Assembly: GCA_029940125.1 (NCBI GenBank) | Contig: JAOZRP010000052.1 | Location: forward strand, 1-10,805 | Length of the DNA: 10,805 nt | Reading direction: 5' to 3' | DNA from: a bacterium | Lineage (GTDB): Bacteria > Desulfobacterota > Anaeroferrophillalia > Anaeroferrophillales > Anaeroferrophillaceae | Shown: positions 1 to 6,772 of the stretch, one piece after another | Numbering within the stretch: position 1 is the first letter of the stretch | Layout of the letters: the number at the start of each line of letters is the position of its first letter | Made by a program: the position numbers and the translations under genes | The notes under the pieces: generated by a model | What the model saw: only the letters and a program-made list of their open reading frames with translations | The model's database searches: none | Told to the model about the DNA's origin: nothing

Positions 1-98
1 ATAAAAAACAGGAAAATCCAACTTGCTGTCAGAAGTTGATTTCAGGATAAATAAAATTTTCTCGAACATTTGATCATTAAACTTAAAGGAGGAAGACC

Positions 99-1319
99 AT
101 GCCAAACTGTGCAACCAGGATAATCGACGAAGTATACTGGGTGGGGGTCAACGACCATGAAACCCCCTGCTTTGAAGGATTGTGGGCCCTGCCCAAGGGG
201 ATGAGCTACAACGCCTATTTGGTGCGGGGCAAAGAAAAAACCGCCCTGATTGAACTGACCAAGACCACCTATACCGATGAATTTATCGGCCGGGTGGAAG
301 AAATTGTCCCTTTAAGCGAGGTTGATTACATTATTCACAATCACATGGAACCTGACCATACCGGCGCCATACCGGCGGTCTACAAGCTTTGCCCGGGGGC
401 CGAGATTCTTTGCACCGCCAAGGCCAAGACGTTTCTTGACCAGTTCTACGGCGAGGGAGAGCGGGTGACGGCAGTGAAAGACGGCGACAGCATCGACCTC
501 GGCGGCCGGACGCTGAAATTTTTAAGTTATCCCTGGCTGCATTGGCCGGATACCATGTTTACCTACCTGGTGGAAGACAAGGTGCTTTTTTCCTGTGACG
601 CTTTTGGCGGCTACGGGGCGGTCGACGAAGCCCTGTTTGACGACCAGATGGACTTGGAGTCCTACTGGCCCGAAGCCCGGCGCTACCTGGGCACCATTGT
701 CGCCTCCTACCTGCAGCATGTGGTCAAGGCCATTGACAAGTGGGTGAAGGGAGGCATGGGCATTGATGTTCTCTGTCCTTCCCACGGTCCGGTCTACCGG
801 CAGAATCCCATGGCTATCATCAGTCGCTACCAGGAGTGGGCGAAAAACGACAAAAAGGCAAAAGTAGTCATGATCGTCGGCTCCATGTGGGGCAACACCC
901 ATAAAATGGGAGAAGTTGTTCACCGGCGCCTGGAGGAAAAAGGAATTGAAGTGAAATATTTCGATGCGGCCAGCGCCGAACCGGGAGCGATTCTCGGTGA
1001 AATGCTGAACGCCGGCGGCATCGTCTTCGGGGCGCCAACCTACGATGCCAATATTTATCCCAAGCTGGAATACTACCTGATGCTGTTCAAGAGCAAGAAA
1101 AAGAACGGCTACCCGGTGGGAGTGTTCACCCAGAACAGCTGGAACGTCAGTGTTCTGCCCAAGATGGAAGCCTATCTCAAGGACATGAAGGCTGAAATCA
1201 TCCAGCCGGAAGTGGTGGGGCACGGGGCTCCCAACCAGGAAGTGACCGAAGCCCTGCGGCAGCTGGCAGACAATCTGGCGGCAAGGATCACCGATCCCTG
1301 TGTTTGCTCGCCGGCATAG
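99..1319 (+). CDS. fprA: Flavodiiron protein (A-type flavoprotein), O2/NO reductase
   Basis: This 406-residue cytoplasmic enzyme reduces O2 to water and/or NO to N2O, taking electrons from rubredoxin or a flavin oxidoreductase. The N-terminal metallo-beta-lactamase-like domain (about 1-250) has the complete diiron ligand set: H82, E84, D86 and H87 in HNHMEPDH, then H148 (LHWPD), D167 (SCDAFG) and H229 (SHGP). The C-terminal flavodoxin domain (about 254-400) has the FMN phosphate loop SMWGNT at 262-267. Length is normal for the class, and there is no fused rubredoxin or reductase domain. The start is fixed by AAAGGAGG at 85-92, six bases before the ATG. A terminator at 1460-1491 suggests it is transcribed alone. 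The next gene, an FAD/NAD(P)H oxidoreductase, is a plausible electron donor. Whether O2 or NO is the real substrate cannot be read from the sequence. Confidence 0.96.
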   Translation: MPNCATRIIDEVYWVGVNDHETPCFEGLWALPKGMSYNAYLVRGKEKTALIELTKTTYTDEFIGRVEEIVPLSEVDYIIHNHMEPDHTGAIPAVYKLCPGAEILCTAKAKTFLDQFYGEGERVTAVKDGDSIDLGGRTLKFLSYPWLHWPDTMFTYLVEDKVLFSCDAFGGYGAVDEALFDDQMDLESYWPEARRYLGTIVASYLQHVVKAIDKWVKGGMGIDVLCPSHGPVYRQNPMAIISRYQEWAKNDKKAKVVMIVGSMWGNTHKMGEVVHRRLEEKGIEVKYFDAASAEPGAILGEMLNAGGIVFGAPTYDANIYPKLEYYLMLFKSKKKNGYPVGVFTQNSWNVSVLPKMEAYLKDMKAEIIQPEVVGHGAPNQEVTEALRQLADNLAARITDPCVCSPA

Positions 1320-1459
1320 ACAACGAAAATAATTATCAAAAATCCTGTGAACGCCTCGGCTTGAAAGTTGGCGGCGACTCGTATGTTATCATCAAGGCAA
1401 GCAAAATAATGCTTGGTACCGAACAGGAAAAATTTTACAGGACAATACTATTGCTCCCC

Positions 1460-1491
1460 AAGGCAGGGCCTTCCCAGGCTCTGCCTTTTTT
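1460..1491 (+). terminator. Rho-independent terminator after fprA
   Basis: An 11-bp stem (AAGGCAGGGCC at 1460-1470 with GGCTCTGCCTT at 1477-1487, one G-T pair) closes a 6-base loop and runs straight into a T tract ending at 1491. It lies about 140 bases past the fprA stop and separates fprA from the next transcription unit. Confidence 0.88.
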
Positions 1492-1529
1492 CTTGCTGTT
1501 CCAGGCCGGAAAAAAATGCCAATAAGCGG

Positions 1530-1558
1530 TTGAAATTTTCTGGCGGCAAGAGTATGAA
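1530..1558 (+). promoter_or_regulatory. Candidate sigma70-type promoter for the flavin oxidoreductase gene
   Basis: TTGAAA at 1530-1535 (5 of 6 to consensus) is followed after 17 bases by TATGAA at 1553-1558 (4 of 6). It sits after the fprA terminator and about 75 bases before the likely start codon at 1633. The -10 match is only moderate. Confidence 0.4.
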
Positions 1559-1620
1559 ATTATAGGTTTGTCTTAACAGACTTCGTTTTCTCTCCACCAG
1601 TTCCCCCGATAATCTTGCTC

Positions 1621-1625
1621 AGGAG
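1621..1625 (+). promoter_or_regulatory. Ribosome binding site that decides the oxidoreductase start
   Basis: AGGAG lies 7 bases before the ATG at 1633. An upstream in-frame TTG at 1615 would place this site inside the coding region and would put six extra residues before the beta strand that leads into the FAD-binding GxGxxG, so ATG 1633 is preferred. Confidence 0.75.
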
Positions 1626-1632
1626 CCGGTTT

Positions 1633-2889
1633 ATGGAATATGTCATCATCGGCAACGGAATCGCCGGAACCAGCGCCGCGGAAGCCATTCGTCGGCTGGA
1701 CCGGCAGGGCGCGATTACCATGATTGCTGATGAGGATGAAATCCCCTATTGCCGGCCGATGATCAGCAACCTGCTGGCCGGCGACATTGCCGCCGAGCGT
1801 CTGGCCATCCGTCCTTCTTCTTTTTATGACGATCTCAACATCAAGCCGGTCCTGGGCCGCCGGGTTCAGTCCATCGATCCGGCAGCCGGGAAGGTCAGGG
1901 TAGGGGATTCGGACCTGATAGTTCCCTTTGACCGGCTCCTGATCGCCTCCGGAGCCGACCCCCGTATTTCCGAGGTTCCCGGATCGCAGCTGCCCGGGGT
2001 TTTTTGTTTGCGCAACCGCTCCCAGGCGCTGGATATTATGGCTGCCGCCGAACACGGCCGGAAAGCAGTAGTCGTCGGCGGCGGACTGGTCGGCTTGAAG
2101 GCTGCTCACGCCCTGCAGAGCCGGGGCCTGCAGGTGGTGATGCTTATCCGCTCCGCCCATCCCCTGCGCCTGCAGGTTGATGCGAGTGCCGGCCGGATGA
2201 TTCTGGCAAAACTGCGGGAACATGGCCTGCAGGTGCTGGTGGAAGCCGAGGTTGCCGCCTTTGAAGGATCGGGCAAAGTACTTGAAAATATTGTCCTGGC
2301 CGACGGCCAAAAAATTCCGGCGGACCTGGCTGTTATTGCCAAGGGCGTCGCCCCGGCGGCCGGTTTTGCCGCTGACGGACCCATCGGGCTGGGGCCGGGA
2401 GGAGGCATTGTAGTCAATAACACCCTGGAAACCACGGTGCCGGGGATCTACGCGGCCGGCGACGTGGCTGAAACCATGGACGTTGCCCGCCGGGAAAAAA
2501 GGGTGAATGCCATCTGGCCGGAAGCCGTGGAGCAGGGGATTGCCGCCGGGTTCAACATGGCCGGCCGGCGGGTGGCCTACCGGGGCAGCCTGAGCCGCAA
2601 CGTCATGCGGATTTACGGCCTGGACATCATGACCGCCGGGGTGGTTGAGCCTCCGGCCGCGGACGACAGCTATGAAGTCGTCGCCGTGACCGATAAACAC
2701 CGGGACATCTACCATAAACTGGTTTTTCGCGATGATCGGCTGGTGGGCATGATGCTGATCAACGGGATTGAGCAGGGTGGCGTGCTGCTGTCCCTGATTC
2801 GGCGGGAAGTGGCAATCGTGGAGAAAAAGGAACGACTGCTGGAACCCGGTTTCCAGGTGGGAAAACTGATGCCACAATATTTTAAATAG
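1633..2889 (+). CDS. FAD-dependent NAD(P)H oxidoreductase (nitrite reductase large subunit/NADH:rubredoxin reductase-like)
   Basis: A 418-residue class I pyridine nucleotide-disulfide-type oxidoreductase. The FAD motif GNGIAG is at residues 7-12 directly after the first beta strand. The NAD(P) motif GGGLVG is at 149-154. The second FAD contact, GIYAAGDVAE, is near 271-280 with D277. There is no CxxxxC redox disulfide, so it is not a lipoamide- or glutathione-type enzyme. A PYCRP segment (C40) matches the region found in NADH:rubredoxin and ferredoxin/rubredoxin reductase relatives. The C-terminal part (about 320-418) is the usual extra domain of this subfamily. Oxidoreductases of this type are recurrent neighbours of cooF-cooS, where they are thought to pass CO-derived electrons to NAD(P)+. 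Its position between fprA and cooFS also allows a role as electron donor to FprA. The exact partner is not determined by the sequence. Confidence 0.88.
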   Translation: MEYVIIGNGIAGTSAAEAIRRLDRQGAITMIADEDEIPYCRPMISNLLAGDIAAERLAIRPSSFYDDLNIKPVLGRRVQSIDPAAGKVRVGDSDLIVPFDRLLIASGADPRISEVPGSQLPGVFCLRNRSQALDIMAAAEHGRKAVVVGGGLVGLKAAHALQSRGLQVVMLIRSAHPLRLQVDASAGRMILAKLREHGLQVLVEAEVAAFEGSGKVLENIVLADGQKIPADLAVIAKGVAPAAGFAADGPIGLGPGGGIVVNNTLETTVPGIYAAGDVAETMDVARREKRVNAIWPEAVEQGIAAGFNMAGRRVAYRGSLSRNVMRIYGLDIMTAGVVEPPAADDSYEVVAVTDKHRDIYHKLVFRDDRLVGMMLINGIEQGGVLLSLIRREVAIVEKKERLLEPGFQVGKLMPQYFK

Positions 2890-3027
2890 TGTTCATCTGA
2901 AAATGTTCATTTCCCGATGAACGCTTTCAGCGATCAGCAGTCAGCTTTCAGTAAAACATTGAAAAAGAAACTTTTTAAGCTGAAAGCTTAAGGCTAACGG
3001 CTTATCAAGAAACGATAGTTTTCAGAT
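2888..3027. repeat. Hairpin-rich intergenic repeat region
   Basis: A dense set of inverted and direct repeats between the oxidoreductase and cooF. AGTGTTCATC (2888-2897) pairs with GATGAACGCT (2916-2925, one G-T). A shorter alternative pairs GTTCAT (2905-2910) with ATGAAC (2917-2922). ATCTGAAAA (2895-2903) is inverted at 3019-3027. AGCTTTCAG (2943-2951) is inverted as CTGAAAGCT (2980-2988). GCTTTCAG occurs directly at 2923-2930 and 2944-2951. TTAAGC (2975-2980) pairs with GCTTAA (2986-2991). The first hairpin begins next to the oxidoreductase stop and may protect or end its transcript, though no T tract follows. The CAGCTTTCAG-type words look like a dispersed intergenic repeat or the relic of a small non-autonomous element. 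Confidence 0.6.
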
Positions 3028-3045
3028 AAAAATTAAATAACATCC

Positions 3046-3074
3046 TTAACAAACACTATGTTACAGCGTATAGT
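3046..3074 (+). promoter_or_regulatory. Strong sigma70-type promoter for cooF-cooS
   Basis: TTAACA at 3046-3051 (5 of 6) and TATAGT at 3069-3074 (5 of 6) are separated by exactly 17 bases. The expected start site is near 3081, about 45 bases before the cooF ATG. It is the best promoter match I found in the window. Confidence 0.7.
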
Positions 3075-3084
3075 TTATGCTGTA
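3062..3084. promoter_or_regulatory. 23-bp palindromic operator overlapping the cooF promoter
   Basis: The arms are TACAGCGTA (3062-3070) and TATGCTGTA (3076-3084) around a 5-base centre, matching at 8 of 9 positions. The palindrome covers the -10 box and the expected start site, the usual position for a repressor. It does not resemble the TGTCA-N6-CGACA type of site described for CooA. The cognate regulator is unknown and none is encoded next to it. Confidence 0.55.
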
Positions 3085-3112
3085 CTTTATTTATTTTTCA
3101 TGAGTTCATGAA

Positions 3113-3118
3113 AGGAGG
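3113..3118 (+). promoter_or_regulatory. Ribosome binding site that decides the cooF start
   Basis: AGGAGG, inside a longer purine run AAAGGAGGAG, lies 7 bases before the ATG at 3126. An earlier in-frame ATG at 3108 lies directly before this site and would translate it, so it is unlikely to be used. Confidence 0.8.
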
Positions 3119-3125
3119 AGAGCCG

Positions 3126-3728
3126 ATGAAACAGGTCCAGGTTCACCCCGAACGCTGTCTTGGCTGCATGCAGTGCATGCTGGCCTGTGCCACCGCCCAT
3201 TCCCGGACAAAAAGTTTGTTCACGGCGGTCGGTGAAAGCCCGCTGCCGAAACCGCGCCTGCACGTGGGTGCCGGCAGTCATGACGAGGGCTTCCCCAACC
3301 GCTGCCGCCACTGCGATCCGGCACCCTGCCTGCTGGCCTGCCTGCCCGGGGCGATTTTCCGCGATCCCGATACCGGCACCGTGCTGGTTGACCCCGATCT
3401 CTGCATCAACTGCGCTTCCTGCGCCATGGCCTGTCCCTTCGGGGTGCTGCGCTACCACCAGGACTGGGTGGCTCCGGCGGCCAAAATCGTCGCCCAGAAA
3501 TGCGACAACTGCCTGGAGCGCCAGCATGAAGGCCTGATTCCCGCCTGCGTCGAGGTCTGCAAAACCGGAGCCCTGACTTTTGAGGAGTCGGATGAAGCGC
3601 TGCGGCGAAAAACCCGCGAGGTAGCCAGAAGCGTAAGCATGGGCATGGAGGAGCAGCCGTTGATTCCGACCGGGGTGCAGCTGCTGCGCCAGGCGAAAAA
3701 ACAGCGCTTCGAGATGCGATGCCGATAA
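3126..3728 (+). CDS. cooF: CooF-like ferredoxin-type protein with four [4Fe-4S] clusters
   Basis: A 200-residue electron carrier of the HycB/CooF/DmsB-like family, likely the redox partner that accepts electrons from the CO dehydrogenase encoded next. It has sixteen cysteines in four groups: C11, C14, C17, C21; C60, C63, C68, C72; C93, C96, C99, C103; and C126, C129, C141, C145. These would bind four cubane clusters by the family's usual cross-pairing. There is no signal peptide or membrane segment, so it should be cytoplasmic. The C-terminal 45 residues are basic and cysteine-poor apart from C199. It is 40 bases upstream of cooS in the same direction and shares its promoter. Electron delivery to the upstream NAD(P)H oxidoreductase, rather than to a CO-induced hydrogenase, is inferred because no hydrogenase genes are present here. 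Confidence 0.9.
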   Translation: MKQVQVHPERCLGCMQCMLACATAHSRTKSLFTAVGESPLPKPRLHVGAGSHDEGFPNRCRHCDPAPCLLACLPGAIFRDPDTGTVLVDPDLCINCASCAMACPFGVLRYHQDWVAPAAKIVAQKCDNCLERQHEGLIPACVEVCKTGALTFEESDEALRRKTREVARSVSMGMEEQPLIPTGVQLLRQAKKQRFEMRCR

Positions 3729-3768
3729 CCAGATACGATGATTTCTTCCGGGTGAGGAGGTAGAGAAC

Positions 3769-5649
3769 ATGAAGACGAAAGCTGAAGAACGCACCATTAC
3801 CAAAGATGGTCAACTGTTGTTGAAGAAAATGGAGCAGGACCAGGTGGAAACGGTCTGGGATCGGCTGGAAGCCCAGTCCCCCCAGTGCGGCTACTGCGAG
3901 ATGGGCTTGAGCTGCCGCGTCTGCGCCATGGGGCCGTGCCGGATCGACCCGTTCGGCGAAGGCCCCCAGCGGGGCGTCTGCGGCGCCGACGCCGACATCA
4001 TCGTGGCCAGGAACCTGGGACGGATGATTGCCGCCGGGGCGGCGGCCCATTCCGATCATGGCCGCGACCTGGTGGAAGTGCTGGCCGAGGTGGCCGCCGG
4101 AAAGGCCCCGGAGTATTCGATTACCGATGAGGAAAAGCTGCGGCGCATTGCCAGAGAATACGGGGTGGAAACCGAGGGCCGGGAGGTTCTGGAGATTGCC
4201 GGGGAGCTGGCCGCGGCAATGCAGGAGGAATTCGGCACCCGCAAGGGTTTTCTGACCATGGCCAACCGGGCGCCGGCGAAAAGGCGGGAAATCTGGCAGA
4301 AAGTCGGCATTGCTCCCCGGGGCGTCGACCGGGAAACCTCGGAAATGATGCACCGCACCCACATGGGGGTGGACAACGGCTGGCAGAGCCTCCTGCTTCA
4401 CGGTCTCCGAAACGCGCTTTCCGACGGCTGGGGCGGTTCGATGATCGCCACCGAGGTTTCGGACATCCTTTTCGGAACCCCGGCGCCAACCCCGAACATG
4501 GTCAATATCGGCGTCCTCAAGGAAGACGAGGTCAATATCGTGGTTCATGGTCACAACCCGGTGGTTTCAGAAATGATCATGCGGGCCTGTGAATCGGCGG
4601 AGATGGTGGAGCTGGCCCGGAAAAAAGGCGCCAAAGGCATCAACCTCACCGGGCTGTGCTGTACCGGCAACGAATTGCTCATGCGCCACGGCATTCCGAT
4701 GGCCGGCAACCATCTCATGACCGAGCTGGTTATCGGCACCGGGGCCGTGGAGATGATGATCGTCGACTACCAGTGCATCATGCCGTCTCTGGGCGCCCTG
4801 GCGCCCTGCTACCATACCAGGATGATCAGCACCAGCGACAAGGCCCGCTTCCCGGGCATGGAACACCGGGAATTCCACCCGGACAACGCGGCGGAGCTGG
4901 CCCGGACCCTGGTGCGGGAAGCCATTGAAAATTTCGACCAGCGGGGGGAAACCTACATCCCGGTGGAAGCAGTTCCCTCGGTGGGCGGTTTTTCCGTCGA
5001 AGCCATTATCGGGGCCCTGGGCGGCACCCCCCAGCCGCTGATCGACGCCATCACCGCCGGGAAAATCCGCGGCGCCGTGGGCGTGGTGGGCTGCAACAAT
5101 CCCAAGATCAAGCATGACTACGGCCATGTGACCCTGACCAAGCGGCTGATCGAAAACGACTGCCTGGTGGTTGACACCGGCTGCGCCGCCATTGCCAACG
5201 CCAAGGCCGGCTTCAAGGTGGCGGAGGCAATTAAATATGCCGGGCCGGGTCTTCAGGAAGTCTGCGGGGCCCTGGGCATTCCACCGGTGCTCCACATGGG
5301 CAGCTGCGTTGACAATGTCCGCATCCTGGTGCTGGCCGCCGCCCTGGCCAATGCCCTGCAGGTAGATATCAGCGACCTGCCCCTGGCGGGAGCGGCGCCG
5401 GAATGGTATTCGGAAAAGGCGGTTTCCATTGGATCTTATTTTGTCGCCTCCGGCGTCTATACGGTGCTGGGACCCATGCCGCCGATTACCGGCAGCATGA
5501 ACGTTGTCAATTTACTGACCTCGGGCCTCAATGACGTCATTGGCGCCAGCTTCGCGGTTGAAGCCGACCCGGAAAAAGCCGCCGTGCTGATCCGGCGGCA
5601 CATCGAGGCAAAAAGAAAGGCCCTGGGCCTGTCAGCCCTGGACATATAA
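3769..5649 (+). CDS. cooS: Anaerobic Ni-Fe carbon monoxide dehydrogenase, catalytic subunit
   Basis: A 626-residue monofunctional CODH oxidising CO to CO2 as a homodimer. The B-cluster cysteines are C49, C52, C57 and C71. The D-cluster region has C40 and C43 with serine at 48, a C-x2-C arrangement instead of the C-x7-C of Carboxydothermus CODH-II. The C-cluster ligands appear complete: H262 (HGHNP), C297/C298 (GLCCTGNE), C336 (YQC), C442 (GCNNP), C472 (TGCAA) and C513 (GSCVDN). The catalytic acid-base residues H94 (AAHSDHG) and K550 (SEKAVSIG) are also present. GAGGAGGT at 3754-3761, 7 bases before the ATG, fixes the start. Length is normal for the family. No cooC, cooT or cooJ nickel-insertion gene and no acetyl-CoA synthase gene lies in the window, which suggests energy, redox or detoxification use rather than carbon fixation here. 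Confidence 0.97.
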   Translation: MKTKAEERTITKDGQLLLKKMEQDQVETVWDRLEAQSPQCGYCEMGLSCRVCAMGPCRIDPFGEGPQRGVCGADADIIVARNLGRMIAAGAAAHSDHGRDLVEVLAEVAAGKAPEYSITDEEKLRRIAREYGVETEGREVLEIAGELAAAMQEEFGTRKGFLTMANRAPAKRREIWQKVGIAPRGVDRETSEMMHRTHMGVDNGWQSLLLHGLRNALSDGWGGSMIATEVSDILFGTPAPTPNMVNIGVLKEDEVNIVVHGHNPVVSEMIMRACESAEMVELARKKGAKGINLTGLCCTGNELLMRHGIPMAGNHLMTELVIGTGAVEMMIVDYQCIMPSLGALAPCYHTRMISTSDKARFPGMEHREFHPDNAAELARTLVREAIENFDQRGETYIPVEAVPSVGGFSVEAIIGALGGTPQPLIDAITAGKIRGAVGVVGCNNPKIKHDYGHVTLTKRLIENDCLVVDTGCAAIANAKAGFKVAEAIKYAGPGLQEVCGALGIPPVLHMGSCVDNVRILVLAAALANALQVDISDLPLAGAAPEWYSEKAVSIGSYFVASGVYTVLGPMPPITGSMNVVNLLTSGLNDVIGASFAVEADPEKAAVLIRRHIEAKRKALGLSALDI

Positions 5650-6123
5650 ATGAAAAATAATTGTATGATCATGATGTCCTGGTTGAAAAAAAGCATTGCC
5701 GTCCTGATCCTGGCAATGCTTCTGCTGTGCCTGCTGCCGGGTCAGGCGGCGGCCGAGCGCCTGTCCATCAAGGTACCGAAGGCAAACATCCGTTCCGGTC
5801 CGGGAACCAAATATGAAATTATCTGGCAGGTGGGCAAGTACTATCCGGTGCAGATTGTCAAGAAGTCCGGCCACTGGTACCAGTTCAGTGACTATGAGGG
5901 GGATGCGGGCTGGATTATTGACAGGCTCTTGACGAAAACGCCAACGGTGATTACTATTAAGGACAAGTGCAACGTCCGCGCCGGTCCGTCAACCAGTCAG
6001 CCGGTAGTCTTTATCTGCGACAAGGGGGTGGCGTTTAAGGTACTAAAAAGAAAGGGCAAATGGATAAAAGTTGAACATCCCGACGGCGACCGGGGCTGGA
6101 TTTACCGGTCGCTGGTCTGGTGA
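5650..6123 (+). CDS. Exported protein with two bacterial SH3 (SH3b) domains
   Basis: A 157-residue protein with a signal peptide: basic residues K13-K14, a leucine-rich core at about 16-30, and a likely cleavage after AAA at 33-35. Two tandem SH3b repeats follow, about 36-95 and 98-157. Each has the family pattern of an N-I/V-R-x-GP-x-T/S motif (NIRSGPGTKY, NVRAGPSTSQ) and a late GWI tryptophan (DAGWI, DRGWI). SH3b domains commonly bind cell-wall or envelope components, and the protein is probably periplasmic. No catalytic domain is fused. The ATG follows the cooS stop codon with no gap and has no visible Shine-Dalgarno sequence, so translation may depend on re-initiation after cooS. In-frame ATGs at 5665, 5671 and 5674 are alternative starts that keep the signal peptide. 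Any link to CO metabolism is only positional. Confidence 0.85.
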   Translation: MKNNCMIMMSWLKKSIAVLILAMLLLCLLPGQAAAERLSIKVPKANIRSGPGTKYEIIWQVGKYYPVQIVKKSGHWYQFSDYEGDAGWIIDRLLTKTPTVITIKDKCNVRAGPSTSQPVVFICDKGVAFKVLKRKGKWIKVEHPDGDRGWIYRSLVW

Positions 6124-6192
6124 GGCGGCAAATTTTTGCTGGGCATCAACGCGAATTTGGCTGCTTCCCCAAAAAAAATATTTCACAATGTG

Positions 6193-6210
6193 TAGTTTTT
6201 TAAGAAACTA
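6193..6210. promoter_or_regulatory. 18-bp palindrome in the leader of the DsrE-like gene
   Basis: TAGTTTTTT (6193-6201) pairs with AAGAAACTA (6202-6210) at every position if one G-T is allowed, so it is a near-perfect palindrome 34 bases before the start codon. Just upstream, CACAATGTG (6184-6192) is a second small palindrome. It could be an operator; with no loop it is a poor RNA hairpin. No convincing -35/-10 pair was found around it. Confidence 0.4.
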
Positions 6211-6244
6211 TGCAAACCACAACTAAACGAAGGAGGGAAAGAAA

Positions 6245-6685
6245 ATGTCAGACACCAAAAACTTGCTGATCATCGTCAACACCACCGAAGCTGCCAACCA
6301 GTACGCCAGTTATGTCATCGCTTTCATGGCCAAAAAACTGGGCAACGTACCCAACGTTACCATCTTTTACGGACCCAACGCGGTGTCAATGGTGAAAAAG
6401 GGTGAATTGGCCAAGCTGGAAATTCCACAGAACGTCAAGGAACTGATTGCCGGTCAATTGGACGGCCTGTCAGCCAGCGACCTGCCGGACAACCTGGAAC
6501 AGATGGCCCGTTTCCAAAAGGATCAGCTGGGAGTCACCATCGCCTCCTGCGCCACCTTCCACGTCATCGGCGGCTTCGCCTCATCAGTGGATGACACTTC
6601 CAACATCGAGGACTTCGTCGTTCCGGTTCAGCTGCCCAATGCCTGGGGAGCTTTGGACGGCGCCGACAAGATTCTGTATTTCTAA
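6245..6685 (+). CDS. DsrE-family protein
   Basis: A 146-residue soluble protein of the DsrE/DsrF/YchN fold. It starts with the hydrophobic strand NLLIIVN. The middle has a strand and loop VTIFYGP at 38-44. A conserved late segment, GVTIASCATFH, follows at 96-106 and contains the only cysteine, C102. That cysteine is at the place of the sulfur-accepting cysteine of DsrE-type proteins, so a role in persulfide relay or sulfur sensing is plausible. AAGGAGG at 6230-6236, 8 bases before the ATG, is a strong ribosome binding site, and a terminator follows at 6720-6772, so it forms a single-gene unit. No dsr or tus genes are nearby. Function beyond family membership is not established. Confidence 0.78.
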   Translation: MSDTKNLLIIVNTTEAANQYASYVIAFMAKKLGNVPNVTIFYGPNAVSMVKKGELAKLEIPQNVKELIAGQLDGLSASDLPDNLEQMARFQKDQLGVTIASCATFHVIGGFASSVDDTSNIEDFVVPVQLPNAWGALDGADKILYF

Positions 6686-6719
6686 CCGGCAAAGATTGAT
6701 AAACGCGTAACTCATCTGC

Positions 6720-6772
6720 AATGGCAGGCCCTGCCGGGAAACATGTACCGGCGGCGCCTGCCATTATTTTTT
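6720..6772 (+). terminator. Rho-independent terminator after the DsrE-like gene
   Basis: AATGGCAGGC (6720-6729) pairs perfectly with GCCTGCCATT (6756-6765). An inner stem, CTGCCGG (6731-6737) with CCGGCGG (6748-6754, one T-G pair), caps it. The hairpin is followed by ATTTTTT ending at 6772. On the opposite strand no T tract follows, so it serves only the rightward transcript. The 105 bases between it and the end of the convergent GntR gene show no other feature. Confidence 0.88.

Larger units (their letters stand above)
1320..1632. other. Intergenic region between fprA and the flavin oxidoreductase
   Basis: About 310 bases without a convincing gene. It holds a 3' untranslated stretch of fprA, a Rho-independent terminator (1460-1491), and a promoter candidate (1530-1558) for the downstream gene. 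A 73-codon reading frame runs through it, but it overlaps the end of fprA, has no ribosome binding site and translates the terminator hairpin, so I do not call it. Confidence 0.6.

Noticed and set aside
23..57. Promoter for fprA (TTGCTG with GATAAA, or a nearby TAAAAT box)
   Set aside because: The only pair with 17-base spacing matches 3 of 6 and 4 of 6. The better TAAAAT box has no -35 at proper spacing. The true promoter may lie here or left of the window.
1304..1525. 73-codon + strand reading frame after fprA
   Set aside because: It overlaps the fprA end, has no ribosome binding site, shows no recognisable motif, and reads through the terminator hairpin and T tract.
1573..2877. Long antisense reading frame opposite the flavin oxidoreductase
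   Set aside because: The + strand protein has clear FAD and NAD(P) motifs. The antisense translation is rich in His/Gln/Gly without motifs, as expected for a shadow frame in G+C-rich DNA.
3062..3084. Reading the cooF palindrome as a CooA or FNR site
   Set aside because: CooA sites resemble TGTCA-N6-CGACA and FNR sites TTGAT-N4-ATCAA. Neither half-site is present, and the overlap with the -10 box fits repression rather than activation.
3406..4554. Long antisense reading frame across cooF and cooS
   Set aside because: It spans two well-supported genes on the other strand and has no family features or ribosome binding site.
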